From the NCBI GenBank assembly GCA_934476025.1, contig CAKSNI010000005.1:1-15576 (forward strand): 15,576 nucleotides of DNA, given 5' to 3'. Under the pieces are notes generated by a model. That model was not told the DNA's origin. It searched no databases and saw nothing but the letters and a program-made list of their open reading frames with translations. The stretch comes from an uncultured Eubacteriales bacterium. Lineage in GTDB: Bacteria; Bacillota; Clostridia; Oscillospirales; Acutalibacteraceae. The position numbers were made by a program, and so were the translations under genes. Below, in pieces: positions 6,641-14,243 of this stretch (position 1 is the stretch's first letter; the number at the start of each line of letters is the position of its first letter).

Positions 6641-8743
6641 TCAGATGGAAAAAAGCAGATCAGAATAGGTCGGGAAAGGCCAGAATTCCTTATCAATGAT
6701 TTTTTCGGCGCGGTCAACCAGCACCCGCGCGGCATCCATGCCGCTCAAAACAGCGTCCCGGTAGAGCTGCGCCTGTTCGATCAGATCTCCGATGTGATCG
6801 GCTGTTTCAACGGCGTGTTCCAGTTTCCGGGCGTTTTCGTACAGTTCGGCCGAAATATCGCTCAGCTGTTCGGCGGTTTTGCGCTCGTAAAGGGTGTTGA
6901 TTTCCGGACTTAAACGGGTCTTTTCGTAGGCATTGCGGGACAGTCGGGCGGCATAATTGGAAATGGCCGGTAAAATCTGTTCCCGGATCATCTGAATGGC
7001 GGTCATGCCCTCGATGTGCAGACTTTTGCTGTAGTGATCGATGAGAATGGCGGTTCGGGAGCGCAGTTCGGTTTTGGAATAAATCCGGTAACGGGCAAAC
7101 AGTTCCTCGTTCTTCGGATCAATGTAATGGGAAAAGGCGGTAACGCTGTCACGGTAATTGAGCAGTCCACGCCGTTCGGCCTCTTTGGCCCAGGAAAGCG
7201 AATAACCGTCCCCGTTGAAAATAATACGCTTGTGCCGGTGATAAATTTCCCGGATCAATTCCCGGGTCTGCGTTTGAAAATCTTCGGCATTTTCCAGCCG
7301 GTCGCACAGAAAATCAAACGATTCGGCCACAATGGTATTGATGATGACATTGGTGCAGGCAATGGAGGCGCTGGAACCCGGCATCCGGAATTCAAACTTG
7401 TTCCCGGTGAAAGCAAAGGGACTGGTGCGGTTGCGGTCGCTGTTGTCTTTTTTAAAATTGGGCAGAATCTGGGCCCCGGTATCCATGATGCCGCTTTCCT
7501 TTTTCTGATAAGGAACCCCCTGTTCCATCGCATCCAGAATGCCGGTCAGTTCCTCCCCGAGATACATGGAAACAATGGCCGGCGGTGCTTCACTGGCCCC
7601 CAGACGGTGATCGTTTTCGGCCGACGCAACCGAAATCCGCAGCAAATCCTGATGCAGATCCACCGCGCGGATAACGGCCGCCAAAATGGCCAGAAACAGC
7701 AGATTGTTTTCCGGCTGTTTTCCGGGGTTCAGCAGGTTTTTGCCGGTGTCGGTGGAAAGGGACCAGTTGTTGTGTTTTCCGCTGCCGTTTACCCCGGCAA
7801 AGGGCTTTTCGTGAAGCAGGCAGACCAATCCGTGACGGGCGGCAACCCGTTTGAGGATTTCCATGGTCAGCTGGTTGTGGTCGGTGGCGATGTTGACGGT
7901 GGTGAATACCGGCGCCATTTCGTGCTGAGCCGGGGCCGCTTCGTTGTGCTTGGTTTTGGCCGGAACTCCGAGCTTCCAAAGTTCCCGGTCCAATTCCTTC
8001 ATGAATTCCGAAACCCGGGGTTTGATCACACCGTAATAGTGATCGCTCATTTCCTGCCCCTTCGGAGGCGCGGCTCCAAAGAGAGTCCGCCCGCAAAAAC
8101 GAAGATCGTCCCGTTGATCAAAAAGAGATTTATCAATCAGAAAATATTCCTGTTCGGCCCCCACGGTCGGGAAAATGCCGGAAACATCGCTCAGGCCGAA
8201 AAGGCGGATCAGACGCAGGGAGGCTTCCCGGATGGCCTGCATGGAGCGCAGAAGAGGAGTCTTTTTATCCAGCGATTCCCCGCCGTAGGAACAAAAAGCC
8301 GTAGGAATGCACAGAGAACCGTCTTTTACAAAGGCGTAGGAGGAAGGATCCCAGGCGGTATAGCCGCGGGCTTCAAAGGTGGCGCGCAGCCCGCCCGACG
8401 GAAAGGAAGATCCGTCGGCCTCGCCCTTGATCAGTTCTTTCCCGGAAAATTCCAGAATCACCCGGCCGCCGCTTTCCGGAACAATAAAACTGTCATGCTT
8501 TTCAGCAGTGATCCCGGTCATGGGTTGGAACCAATGGGTGAAATGGGTAGCTCCCTGTTCAATGGCCCAATCCTTCATGGCGCGTGCCATCGGATCGGCA
8601 ATGGCCGGATCCAGACCACGCCCTTCTTCCACGCACTTTTTGAAGGACTGATAAATCTCTTCGGGAAGGGTGGCTTTCATGGCGTCGTCATTAAAGACAT
8701 GGCAGCCAAAATAATCGGTGATTTTCTGCGGTTTGTGTTCCAT
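6641..8743 (-). CDS. glnN: Type III glutamine synthetase
   Basis: A 700-residue cytoplasmic enzyme making glutamine from glutamate, ammonia and ATP. Both its length (about 700, against 450-470 for type I) and its motifs are those of the GSIII family of Bacteroidetes, cyanobacteria and Clostridia. They include the long N-terminal extension with THWFQPMTG (68-76), GAEQEYFLID (195-204) with metal-binding glutamates, KHNEAAPAQHE (265-275), NGSGKHNNWS (319-328) and GNKFEFRMPGS further on. The C-terminal ~200 residues are helical, as in the family. ATG 8743 follows AAAAAAGGAG at good spacing. No GlnB or ammonium transporter gene is near. The next gene downstream is the AraC regulator at 26 nt, an uncommon partner. 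Its promoter is at 8803-8831. Confidence 0.96.
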   Translation of the reverse strand: MEHKPQKITDYFGCHVFNDDAMKATLPEEIYQSFKKCVEEGRGLDPAIADPMARAMKDWAIEQGATHFTHWFQPMTGITAEKHDSFIVPESGGRVILEFSGKELIKGEADGSSFPSGGLRATFEARGYTAWDPSSYAFVKDGSLCIPTAFCSYGGESLDKKTPLLRSMQAIREASLRLIRLFGLSDVSGIFPTVGAEQEYFLIDKSLFDQRDDLRFCGRTLFGAAPPKGQEMSDHYYGVIKPRVSEFMKELDRELWKLGVPAKTKHNEAAPAQHEMAPVFTTVNIATDHNQLTMEILKRVAARHGLVCLLHEKPFAGVNGSGKHNNWSLSTDTGKNLLNPGKQPENNLLFLAILAAVIRAVDLHQDLLRISVASAENDHRLGASEAPPAIVSMYLGEELTGILDAMEQGVPYQKKESGIMDTGAQILPNFKKDNSDRNRTSPFAFTGNKFEFRMPGSSASIACTNVIINTIVAESFDFLCDRLENAEDFQTQTRELIREIYHRHKRIIFNGDGYSLSWAKEAERRGLLNYRDSVTAFSHYIDPKNEELFARYRIYSKTELRSRTAILIDHYSKSLHIEGMTAIQMIREQILPAISNYAARLSRNAYEKTRLSPEINTLYERKTAEQLSDISAELYENARKLEHAVETADHIGDLIEQAQLYRDAVLSGMDAARVLVDRAEKIIDKEFWPFPTYSDLLFSI

Positions 8744-8802
8744 AAACGGCTCCTTTTTTGAAAATAAAAATCGAACATTGCCGGCAAAACGGCTGACAAT
8801 TC

Positions 8803-8831
8803 AGTATACCGCGGAAAAACCGCTTTGTCAA
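8803..8831 (-). promoter_or_regulatory. Promoter of glnN
   Basis: On the minus strand a perfect -35 TTGACA (8831-8826) is 17 nt from -10 TATACT (8808-8803). Transcription should start near 8796, leaving a leader of about 53 nt. The spacer holds GCGG (8811-8814), five A, then CCGC (8820-8823), a small inverted repeat that could be an operator. A second TTGACA (minus strand, 8854-8849) lies 17 nt further up but has no -10 of its own. Confidence 0.85.
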
Positions 8832-9052
8832 ACGCGGCGGAACAATCCTGTCAACAAAAAGGGAAAAACGGCTTTTGAATAATAAAGTTAGGCTGTATCC
8901 CGGGTTTTATTGATTTTCTCAACTGCAAAAGGCGCGGGGCAATTTTGAAAAAATAAATGGAATCGAAGAAGGCGGTTTTGGGAGAAAAAAGCAAAAAAAC
9001 GGCCGAAAACGCAAAATTTACAAAAAAATACGCCAAAAATCAGGGATTATTA
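8832..9052. other. AT-rich intergenic stretch between divergent glnN and lipoprotein genes
   Basis: The gap between the glnN start (8743) and the lipoprotein start (9164) is about 420 nt. It holds the two divergent promoters (8803-8831 and 9053-9081) and a leader (9088-9163). The part between the promoters has many A-runs, and I see no gene, terminator or clear palindrome in it. Confidence 0.5.
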
Positions 9053-9081
9053 TTTACTTTTTAAAGAAAATCGTTTATAAT
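9053..9081 (+). promoter_or_regulatory. Promoter of the DUF4358-like lipoprotein gene
   Basis: -35 TTTACT (9053-9058), 17-nt spacer, perfect -10 TATAAT (9076-9081). The transcript should start near 9088. Its ~75-nt leader holds a perfect 7-bp hairpin, AGAATTT (9097-9103) with loop TGCG and AAATTCT (9108-9114). Next comes a GGGCC/GGCCC pairing (9116-9120 with 9130-9134). Confidence 0.7.
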
Positions 9082-9163
9082 GTTTTACAAATCTTAAGAA
9101 TTTTGCGAAATTCTCGGGCCGGAATCGATGGCCCCGTTTCGCACGACCGGGAAGTGAGAATGT

Positions 9164-9646
9164 ATGAAATCCGCAAAACCTTCGCTTTTTTGTTTGCTGG
9201 TTTCGCTGGTGTTGCTTCTTTGTGGGTGCGGCGAGAAAAGAACCCTGACCGCCGGGCAGATCTGCTCCGAAATCCGGGATTCTTCCGCCGACGGCATTGC
9301 CTATAGCCAATTGAAGGGCGCCGATTTGGAAAACTATTTTTCTTTTGTTCAAAATGATCTGGAGGATTTTTCGGTTTTGATTGATCAAAACGATGAACAC
9401 CTCAATTTGATTGCGGCTTTTTTACCCAAAGAGGGAAACCGGGAAAAGATTTTATCGGGGATCTCTCAGTATCTTTCGGCGTCGGGGGCTTCCTATCGGG
9501 TATTGGGAGAAACGGAATTCAAAAAAATCCAATCCCGGCTGATTTTCGAAAAGGATTCGTATTTGATTCTGGTGATTCTGCCCTCCTACGAGCCGGTGAC
9601 CCGGCTGTTGGAAGAATGGAAGGCGGTTCCGGTTTCGCTTGGATAA
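9164..9646 (+). CDS. Small lipoprotein, DUF4358-like
   Basis: A 160-residue secreted lipoprotein. The signal peptide (MKSAKPS, then a Leu/Val-rich core) ends in LLCGC, so Cys22 should be lipidated and the protein anchored outside the cell membrane. The rest is a compact domain. A region of short acidic helices (ADLENYFSFVQ, then DLEDFSVLI) leads to LNLIAAFLPKEGNREKILSGI, then a helix, and ends in SYLILVILPSYEPVTRLLEEW. This order resembles DUF4358 lipoproteins of Clostridia, whose function is not known. ATG 9164 is preceded by GGGAAGTGAG, a modest ribosome binding site. It is a single gene with its own promoter at 9053, divergent from glnN. I see no terminator directly after it. Confidence 0.7.
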   Translation: MKSAKPSLFCLLVSLVLLLCGCGEKRTLTAGQICSEIRDSSADGIAYSQLKGADLENYFSFVQNDLEDFSVLIDQNDEHLNLIAAFLPKEGNREKILSGISQYLSASGASYRVLGETEFKKIQSRLIFEKDSYLILVILPSYEPVTRLLEEWKAVPVSLG

Positions 9647-9767
9647 GTATTTCGAAAATGAGTGCAAACCGACGGAAAAAGGCAGCATTTCAATCCGGAA
9701 CGGGGGCCGCTCTGATCGGTCGGGCGCTCGGTGTAGCCGACGGAAAATACAAATTGCCTGAAATAAC

Positions 9768-9796
9768 TTGCAATTTCGATAAAAATTTTATATAAT
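9768..9796 (+). promoter_or_regulatory. Promoter of the SNF-family transporter
   Basis: -35 TTGCAA (9768-9773), 17-nt spacer, perfect -10 TATAAT (9791-9796). The start should lie near 9803, about 80 nt before the coding start. Confidence 0.75.
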
Positions 9797-9812
9797 ACCA
9801 TAGTGGGACGGC

Positions 9813-9847
9813 CCTTTGCCGAATCAAATCGGCAAAGGCGTCTTTTT
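9813..9847 (+). terminator. Terminator-like hairpin in the transporter leader
   Basis: CCTTTGCCGA (9813-9822), loop ATCAAA and TCGGCAAAGG (9829-9838) form a perfect 10-bp stem followed by CGTCTTTTT. It lies only ~10 nt after the predicted transcription start and before the transporter gene. It may attenuate that gene, or end readthrough from the lipoprotein gene upstream. Confidence 0.6.
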
Positions 9848-9882
9848 CTGTCTGAAAAAATCAAACCAAAGGGGAAAGAAAA

Positions 9883-11310
9883 ATGGAGAAAAAACAGGCA
9901 CGGGGCGGCTTTTCCAGCTCCCTCGGATTTATTTTGGCGGCGGCCGGTTCGGCGGTCGGCCTGGGAAATCTGTGGCGGTTTCCGTATCTGGCGGCTAAAG
10001 ACGGCGGCGGATTGTTTTTGGTAATCTATATTCTGTTTTCACTGACCTTCGGCTTTGCGCTGATGACCAGCGAAATTGCCATCGGCCGGAAAACCGGGCT
10101 GAGCCCGTATCAGGCCTACGGCCGGGTGGATAAACGCTTCGGCTTTTTGGGCGGCATTGCCACCCTGGTGCCGATTCTGATTTTCCCGTATTACTGCGTC
10201 ATCGGCGGTTGGGTTACCAAATATACCTTCACCTATATCAGCGGTGAATCCGACGCAATCCGCACGGCCGGTGCCGGAAACTTTTTTACCGGGTTTATTA
10301 CCGATAATGTTTCGCCGATTGTCTGGTTCTTTGTGTTCATGCTGCTCACCTCAATTGTCGTGGTTCTCGGTGTGGATAAAGGGATCGAAAAGGCTTCCAA
10401 AATTTTGATGCCGGCACTTTTTGTATTGATTATCGGCATTTCCGTATATTCTCTGACACTCAAACACACCGATGAACAAGGGGTCACCCGGACGGCGCTG
10501 GAGGGGCTGAAAATTTATCTGATTCCGAATCTGAAAGGAATTACGCTCTCCCGGTTTGTTACCATTGCTCTGGATGCCATGGGCCAGATGTTTTATTCCA
10601 TGAGCCTGGCGATGGGCATTATGATTACCTACGGTTCCTACTGTCGGAAAGAAAGCAATCTGGTTTCTTCGGTCAATCAGATCGAAATCTGCGATACCGG
10701 AGTGGCCATTTTGGCCGGGATGATTATGATCCCCACGGTGTATGCCTTCCAGGGTCAGGAAGGGCTTGGCCAGGCCGGCCCGGGGTTGATGTTTAAGGCC
10801 CTTCCGCAGATTTTTGAGGAAATGGGAAAAATCGGCCCGGTGATTGGCGCTCTCTTCTTTATTCTGGTGCTGTTTGCCGCACTGACTTCTTCGATTTCCC
10901 TGATGGAAACGGTGGCTTCTGTCTTTATCGATCGCTTTAAAATGTCCCGCCCGAAGGCCACGGGAGTGACCTTCCTGATTGCGGTGATCATCGGGCTTGC
11001 GGTATGCCTCGGATACAATGTCTGGTACTTTGAAGCAACGCTGCCCAACGGCGCAACCGGTCAGCAGCTGCTGGATATTCTGGATTACCTCTCCAACAGC
11101 ATCCTGCTTCCGATTGTGGCTATTCTGACCTGCATTCTGATCGGATGGGTTGCCGGCCCGAATTATGTAATCGACGAAGTAACGAACGGCCTGGGCAACA
11201 AAAAGTTCCGCCGGAAAAAACTGTATATCGTGATGATCAAATTTATTGCTCCGGTGCTGCTGTTCCTGATCTTCCTGCAGGCCTTCAATGTGTTTTCTTT
11301 CTTATCCTGA
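9883..11310 (+). CDS. Na+-dependent transporter of the SNF/NSS family
   Basis: A 475-residue integral membrane symporter using the sodium gradient to import an amino acid or related small molecule. TM1 carries the unwound signature GSAVGLGNLWRFPY (22-35), as in LeuT. About 11 hydrophobic segments follow, for example 43-65, 90-116, 147-164, 173-192, 272-290, 318-345, 359-378, 404-425 and 447-470. ALTSSISLME (333-342) supplies the TM8 Ser/Thr residues that bind sodium in LeuT. Length matches short bacterial NSS proteins rather than 600-residue animal ones. ATG 9883 follows AAAGGGGAAAG. It is a single-gene unit with its own promoter (9768) and terminator (11319). The substrate cannot be read from the sequence. 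Confidence 0.93.
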   Translation: MEKKQARGGFSSSLGFILAAAGSAVGLGNLWRFPYLAAKDGGGLFLVIYILFSLTFGFALMTSEIAIGRKTGLSPYQAYGRVDKRFGFLGGIATLVPILIFPYYCVIGGWVTKYTFTYISGESDAIRTAGAGNFFTGFITDNVSPIVWFFVFMLLTSIVVVLGVDKGIEKASKILMPALFVLIIGISVYSLTLKHTDEQGVTRTALEGLKIYLIPNLKGITLSRFVTIALDAMGQMFYSMSLAMGIMITYGSYCRKESNLVSSVNQIEICDTGVAILAGMIMIPTVYAFQGQEGLGQAGPGLMFKALPQIFEEMGKIGPVIGALFFILVLFAALTSSISLMETVASVFIDRFKMSRPKATGVTFLIAVIIGLAVCLGYNVWYFEATLPNGATGQQLLDILDYLSNSILLPIVAILTCILIGWVAGPNYVIDEVTNGLGNKKFRRKKLYIVMIKFIAPVLLFLIFLQAFNVFSFLS

Positions 11311-11318
11311 AAAAAGCC

Positions 11319-11356
11319 AAAAGTCCTGTCGCCCATTTTCGGGCGGCAGGACTTTT
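11319..11356 (+). terminator. Terminator of the transporter gene
   Basis: Arms 11319-11334 and 11341-11356 form a 16-bp stem (one T-G wobble) with loop ATTTTC. It starts in AAAAGTCC and ends in GGACTTTT. It lies 8 nt after the stop codon. Confidence 0.92.
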
Positions 11357-11555
11357 GTATGCGGGTGCGTGACGCGGTTTTTAAAAGGAGAATCCGGCTA
11401 AAAATACGGCGGATTTGAATAACCGCCCGGGTGGAAAAGCCGAATTTTCGGCTTGTATTGCCCAAAGCCTCCCCCGAAAAAGGCGGCAAAGCGCTTGGGG
11501 GGAGAGAAAAGAAAAAGCCCTTGATGCAGGCGCAGGAGCCATCCATCCGGGTTAA
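11357..11555. other. Gene-free gap with small hairpins
   Basis: Between two terminators; no convincing gene. It holds AAGCCGA/TCGGCTT (11437-11443 with 11448-11454), a 7-bp hairpin. It also holds a C-run/G-run pair, CTCCCCC (11469-11475) with GGGGGAG (11498-11504), enclosing a 22-nt loop. An open frame on the minus strand crosses it into the transporter gene but has no start context. Confidence 0.4.
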
Positions 11556-11599
11556 TTGAAAAAAGAGGAGCCGCTGGACAGCGGCTCCCCTTTTTTCAA
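11556..11599 (-). terminator. Bidirectional terminator behind the CHAP/dockerin gene
   Basis: TTGAAAAAAG (11556-11565) pairs with CTTTTTTCAA (11590-11599). GGAGCCGCT (11567-11575) pairs with AGCGGCTCC (11580-11588) around loop GGAC, with one mismatch between the two stems. The minus-strand reading ends in six T, 52 nt after the CHAP gene stop. Confidence 0.9.
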
Positions 11600-11650
11600 T
11601 CGGATCAATTTTAGTCGATTTGTGAAGGCGGATACAGGAGGAAACAAACT

Positions 11651-14047
11651 TCAGGAAATCCCGGCCAAACGGCGTTTGAGAATGGCCAGATCCTGGGTGT
11701 CAATCCGTCCGTCCTCGTTAATATCCGCTTTACAGCTGATGCGAACCGGCAGGTTGGCACAATGGCGCTTCAGGGCAGCAAGATCGAGGGAATCGACCGC
11801 ACCGTCGCCATTGAGGTCGCCCGGGGCCAGATCATTTTCATTGACCCAAACGGCGTACAAAACCAGGGGCTTTTCTTCCCGGTAGGTGTCGCCCGGACGA
11901 TATTGCGGCGCTTGGGCCTCTTTTTGCAAAGACCATCCGCGGCAGAAATAACCGTCTTTTTCCGGAAGAACCGAGGGAATCAGATACGGCTTTAAGAAAT
12001 GCTTGAGTCCGGGTTCCAGAAGGGCGCGACCGTCGGCATCCAAAAACGAAATTTCTTTTGGTTGGTATGAAGCCGGGGCCAGGGTGAATTCCGCCAGGCA
12101 TACCCGGTTGCCGGAATTGTCGGTGGCAAAGAGTCGGGTCAGCAGGGGTTTGTCCGCGGTGAAATCGGTGGTTAAAACCCGGGCGGTGTACCGGGAGGAC
12201 TCTTCTTCCGAAACCGACATGGCAAGAACACGATCCGCTTCCGCGGCATCGCTTTCCGCCCGAACGGTCAATTCGGCCGACTCAACCGAAAAATTATCGG
12301 TGATCATCGCCGAAACCGTAAAGCCTTCGGCATCAATTTCATCCACCGAAAGATCGCCGAGAACCGGAACAAGAGGATCATTGACTGTAAAGGTACGGGT
12401 TTCCAAAATGGTTTCGGTAATGCCGCTGCTGGCCAGAATCTGCAGGGTATGCTCCCCGTTTTTCAGGGCAGTGAGCGGCAGAGAGATTTCAAAACCAACC
12501 TGCTCCGAGGGGCATTCCTCTGGGAAAGCCTCCTTCACATCGGGCCGGGAAGCTACTTCACAGGAAATCGGGGTTTCGGAGTCGATGCGGACATAGCAAA
12601 CCGCCGTTCCGATATCGGCAAAGGCCCAGCCGACAACCCGCAGCTGGGTTTGACGATCCAGCGAAACAGAGGTGCCGACCGCCGGAGCGTCCAGACAGGC
12701 GCGGAACTGCGCGGGAGGGGCATTCGGGTTGACCAGAGTGACCGAATCGGCCGGAACATATCCGATTTTTCGGCTGCCCTCATACTCCAGAGCAACATGG
12801 TACCATTTTTGGTCATCGTCGCGACGAACGGTATCCAGAATCGATACCGGGTGATTTTCTTCCAAAGCGGCCAGTGCTTCCGACTGATCAGAGGGAGATT
12901 CATACAGAACGGTTCCGTCTGTCGAAATAAAATCGGAGGGATCCTCCGGTTCGGGTTCGGGATCCAGCGGATGAACCAGGTTGATATATTCCCCGTATAC
13001 ATATCCGACAACTTCGCTCCCGTTGAGAAGGGTACGGACCCGGTACCAAAGGGAACCGTCGGAATCATAGGCAGCGTCCAAAACGGTGACGGACTGACCG
13101 TCGCTCAGCACACCGAGAATGGAATCCCGATTGCTGCTGTCGGGAACGCTGCGGATGCGAACCCCAGTGCCGTTGACGGTATCGGTGGGTTCGGGCGGCG
13201 CGACAACCGTAACATAAACGGCAAAAACATATCCGGTCAGTTCCCGGCCGTTTTTCGTCAGAGAAACTTCGTACCAGGATTCCCCGTCTTCATCGGTGAC
13301 GGTACGCAGAACTGTGAGAGTCTGCGGATAATCGAGGGTGGCCAGGATTTCGCTGCCCCGGGTGGTGGGGGCGCTGCGCAAACGAACCGAAGTGCCATTA
13401 ATGTAATCGCTTTGAGGGGTGGAACTGCCGCCGGAAGTGTAGTTCGGGGTGACAAAAGCTTGGATGCGGTTGCCGGAATGCACCGGTACCCAGTTCAGGC
13501 ATACCCGGTCGTCCTGCCCGTTTCCGTGGACAATCAGCATCTGATCGTTGGATGGATTGTATTCGCAGACGATGGCGACATGCTGGCTGCGGGTGTATTT
13601 TCCCTCCCCGTCGGTCGCCGGGAAATAGTAGCCATCTCCGTCATTCGGATTGTAAAGCGCCAGATCACCGCGCTGAGGCGTATAGCCGGTTCCGATGGCG
13701 TGGTAAACCCCGGAATCTTTATAGGCGTTGGCACGGGCAGAATGCAGAATAATTGAAGAGGGAATCCCGGCCTGAGAGGCACACCAGCTGATGAACATTC
13801 CGCACCACGGGGCCATGGTGTTGCCGAACCAGGCGCCGTACTTGGTACCGGTGACATATTCGATTCCGTGGTAGCCGACCTGGGTGGTGGCCACTCCGAT
13901 AAGATCTTCAATCTGATTGCCGGTGTTTTTCCAGGTGTTGGGATAATCTTCACTGTAGGCTGCGACGGAAATCGGGGCACAGAAAAGAACCGAAATCACC
14001 AAAAGAATAGAACAGAAAAGAGCCGATAAGCGTTTGACCCGGGCCAA
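11651..14047 (-). CDS. Secreted CHAP amidase/peptidase with SH3 repeats and C-terminal dockerin
   Basis: A 798-residue secreted protein. Residues 1-30 are a Sec signal peptide with a likely cut after SVAA. Residues ~45-200 are a CHAP domain: Cys82 in APWCGMFISW is the nucleophile and His156 in SQHVAIV its partner, so it should cleave peptidoglycan amide bonds. Three SH3-type repeats follow (about 214-282, 289-357, 372-440; the third is more diverged), likely binding wall. Next come a beta-rich domain (~449-557, GWAFADIG, RPDVKEAFP), an Ig-like stretch (~565-658) and an InlB-type repeat (~664-734, ending LVLYAVW). A type I dockerin (~743-795) closes it, with calcium loops DLNGDGAVDSLD and DINEDGRIDTQD. 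The start is TTG 14047: AAGGAGGGG ends 6 nt before it and the protein begins directly with the signal peptide. No sortase motif. It could dock onto a cohesin scaffold. Confidence 0.9.
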   Translation of the reverse strand: MARVKRLSALFCSILLVISVLFCAPISVAAYSEDYPNTWKNTGNQIEDLIGVATTQVGYHGIEYVTGTKYGAWFGNTMAPWCGMFISWCASQAGIPSSIILHSARANAYKDSGVYHAIGTGYTPQRGDLALYNPNDGDGYYFPATDGEGKYTRSQHVAIVCEYNPSNDQMLIVHGNGQDDRVCLNWVPVHSGNRIQAFVTPNYTSGGSSTPQSDYINGTSVRLRSAPTTRGSEILATLDYPQTLTVLRTVTDEDGESWYEVSLTKNGRELTGYVFAVYVTVVAPPEPTDTVNGTGVRIRSVPDSSNRDSILGVLSDGQSVTVLDAAYDSDGSLWYRVRTLLNGSEVVGYVYGEYINLVHPLDPEPEPEDPSDFISTDGTVLYESPSDQSEALAALEENHPVSILDTVRRDDDQKWYHVALEYEGSRKIGYVPADSVTLVNPNAPPAQFRACLDAPAVGTSVSLDRQTQLRVVGWAFADIGTAVCYVRIDSETPISCEVASRPDVKEAFPEECPSEQVGFEISLPLTALKNGEHTLQILASSGITETILETRTFTVNDPLVPVLGDLSVDEIDAEGFTVSAMITDNFSVESAELTVRAESDAAEADRVLAMSVSEEESSRYTARVLTTDFTADKPLLTRLFATDNSGNRVCLAEFTLAPASYQPKEISFLDADGRALLEPGLKHFLKPYLIPSVLPEKDGYFCRGWSLQKEAQAPQYRPGDTYREEKPLVLYAVWVNENDLAPGDLNGDGAVDSLDLAALKRHCANLPVRISCKADINEDGRIDTQDLAILKRRLAGIS

Positions 14048-14079
14048 AAAGAACCCCTCCTTCCCAAAAAACTGTTTTC

Positions 14080-14108
14080 AGTATACCATAGGTTTGAAAA
14101 AATGTCAA
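14080..14108 (-). promoter_or_regulatory. Promoter of the CHAP/dockerin gene
   Basis: On the minus strand: -35 TTGACA (14108-14103), 17-nt spacer, -10 TATACT (14085-14080) preceded by TGG, an extended -10. The start should lie near 14073. It has the same boxes and spacing as the glnN promoter. Confidence 0.88.
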
Positions 14109-14170
14109 TTTTGTAACTTATTTTTTTAAAATTGTTACTATTTATTTACATTTTATTCATATTTGAACAA

Positions 14171-14187
14171 AATCGCTGGAAGCGATT
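14171..14187. promoter_or_regulatory. Candidate operator overlapping the aldolase promoter
   Basis: AATCGCT (14171-14177), spacer GGA, AGCGATT (14181-14187): a perfect 7-3-7 inverted repeat. Its last two bases are the first two of the -35 box TTGACA. A bound protein would interfere with polymerase at this site, so repression is the simplest reading. No regulator gene lies next to it. Confidence 0.6.
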
Positions 14188-14214
14188 GACATTTTTTTAA
14201 GCCGGATATACAAT
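14186..14214 (+). promoter_or_regulatory. Promoter of the aldolase-VOC gene
   Basis: Perfect -35 TTGACA (14186-14191), 17-nt spacer, -10 TACAAT (14209-14214). Transcription should start near 14221, leaving a very short leader of about 23 nt with GGAGGA in it. Confidence 0.85.
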
Positions 14215-14243
14215 AGGAGCAGTAATAAAAGGAGGAATTGCGT

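Noticed and set aside
7016..8761. Plus-strand open frame of 581 codons opposite glnN
   Set aside because: It is the antisense of the well-supported glnN. Its translation is rich in Gly/Arg/Phe/Gln with no family motif, and there is no ribosome binding site.
8811..8831. GlnR-type nitrogen operator at the glnN promoter
   Set aside because: The TGTNA-N7-TNACA pattern could not be fitted; only a 4-bp-arm inverted repeat is present in the spacer.
9803..9882. Known riboswitch ahead of the transporter
   Set aside because: Only about 10 nt lie between the transcription start and the terminator-like stem, too little for an aptamer, and no known riboswitch core is seen.
12449..13756. Plus-strand open frame of 435 codons opposite the CHAP/dockerin gene
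   Set aside because: It is a shadow of the opposite strand: no ribosome binding site, no recognisable domain, and the minus strand has a clear multi-domain protein with signal peptide.
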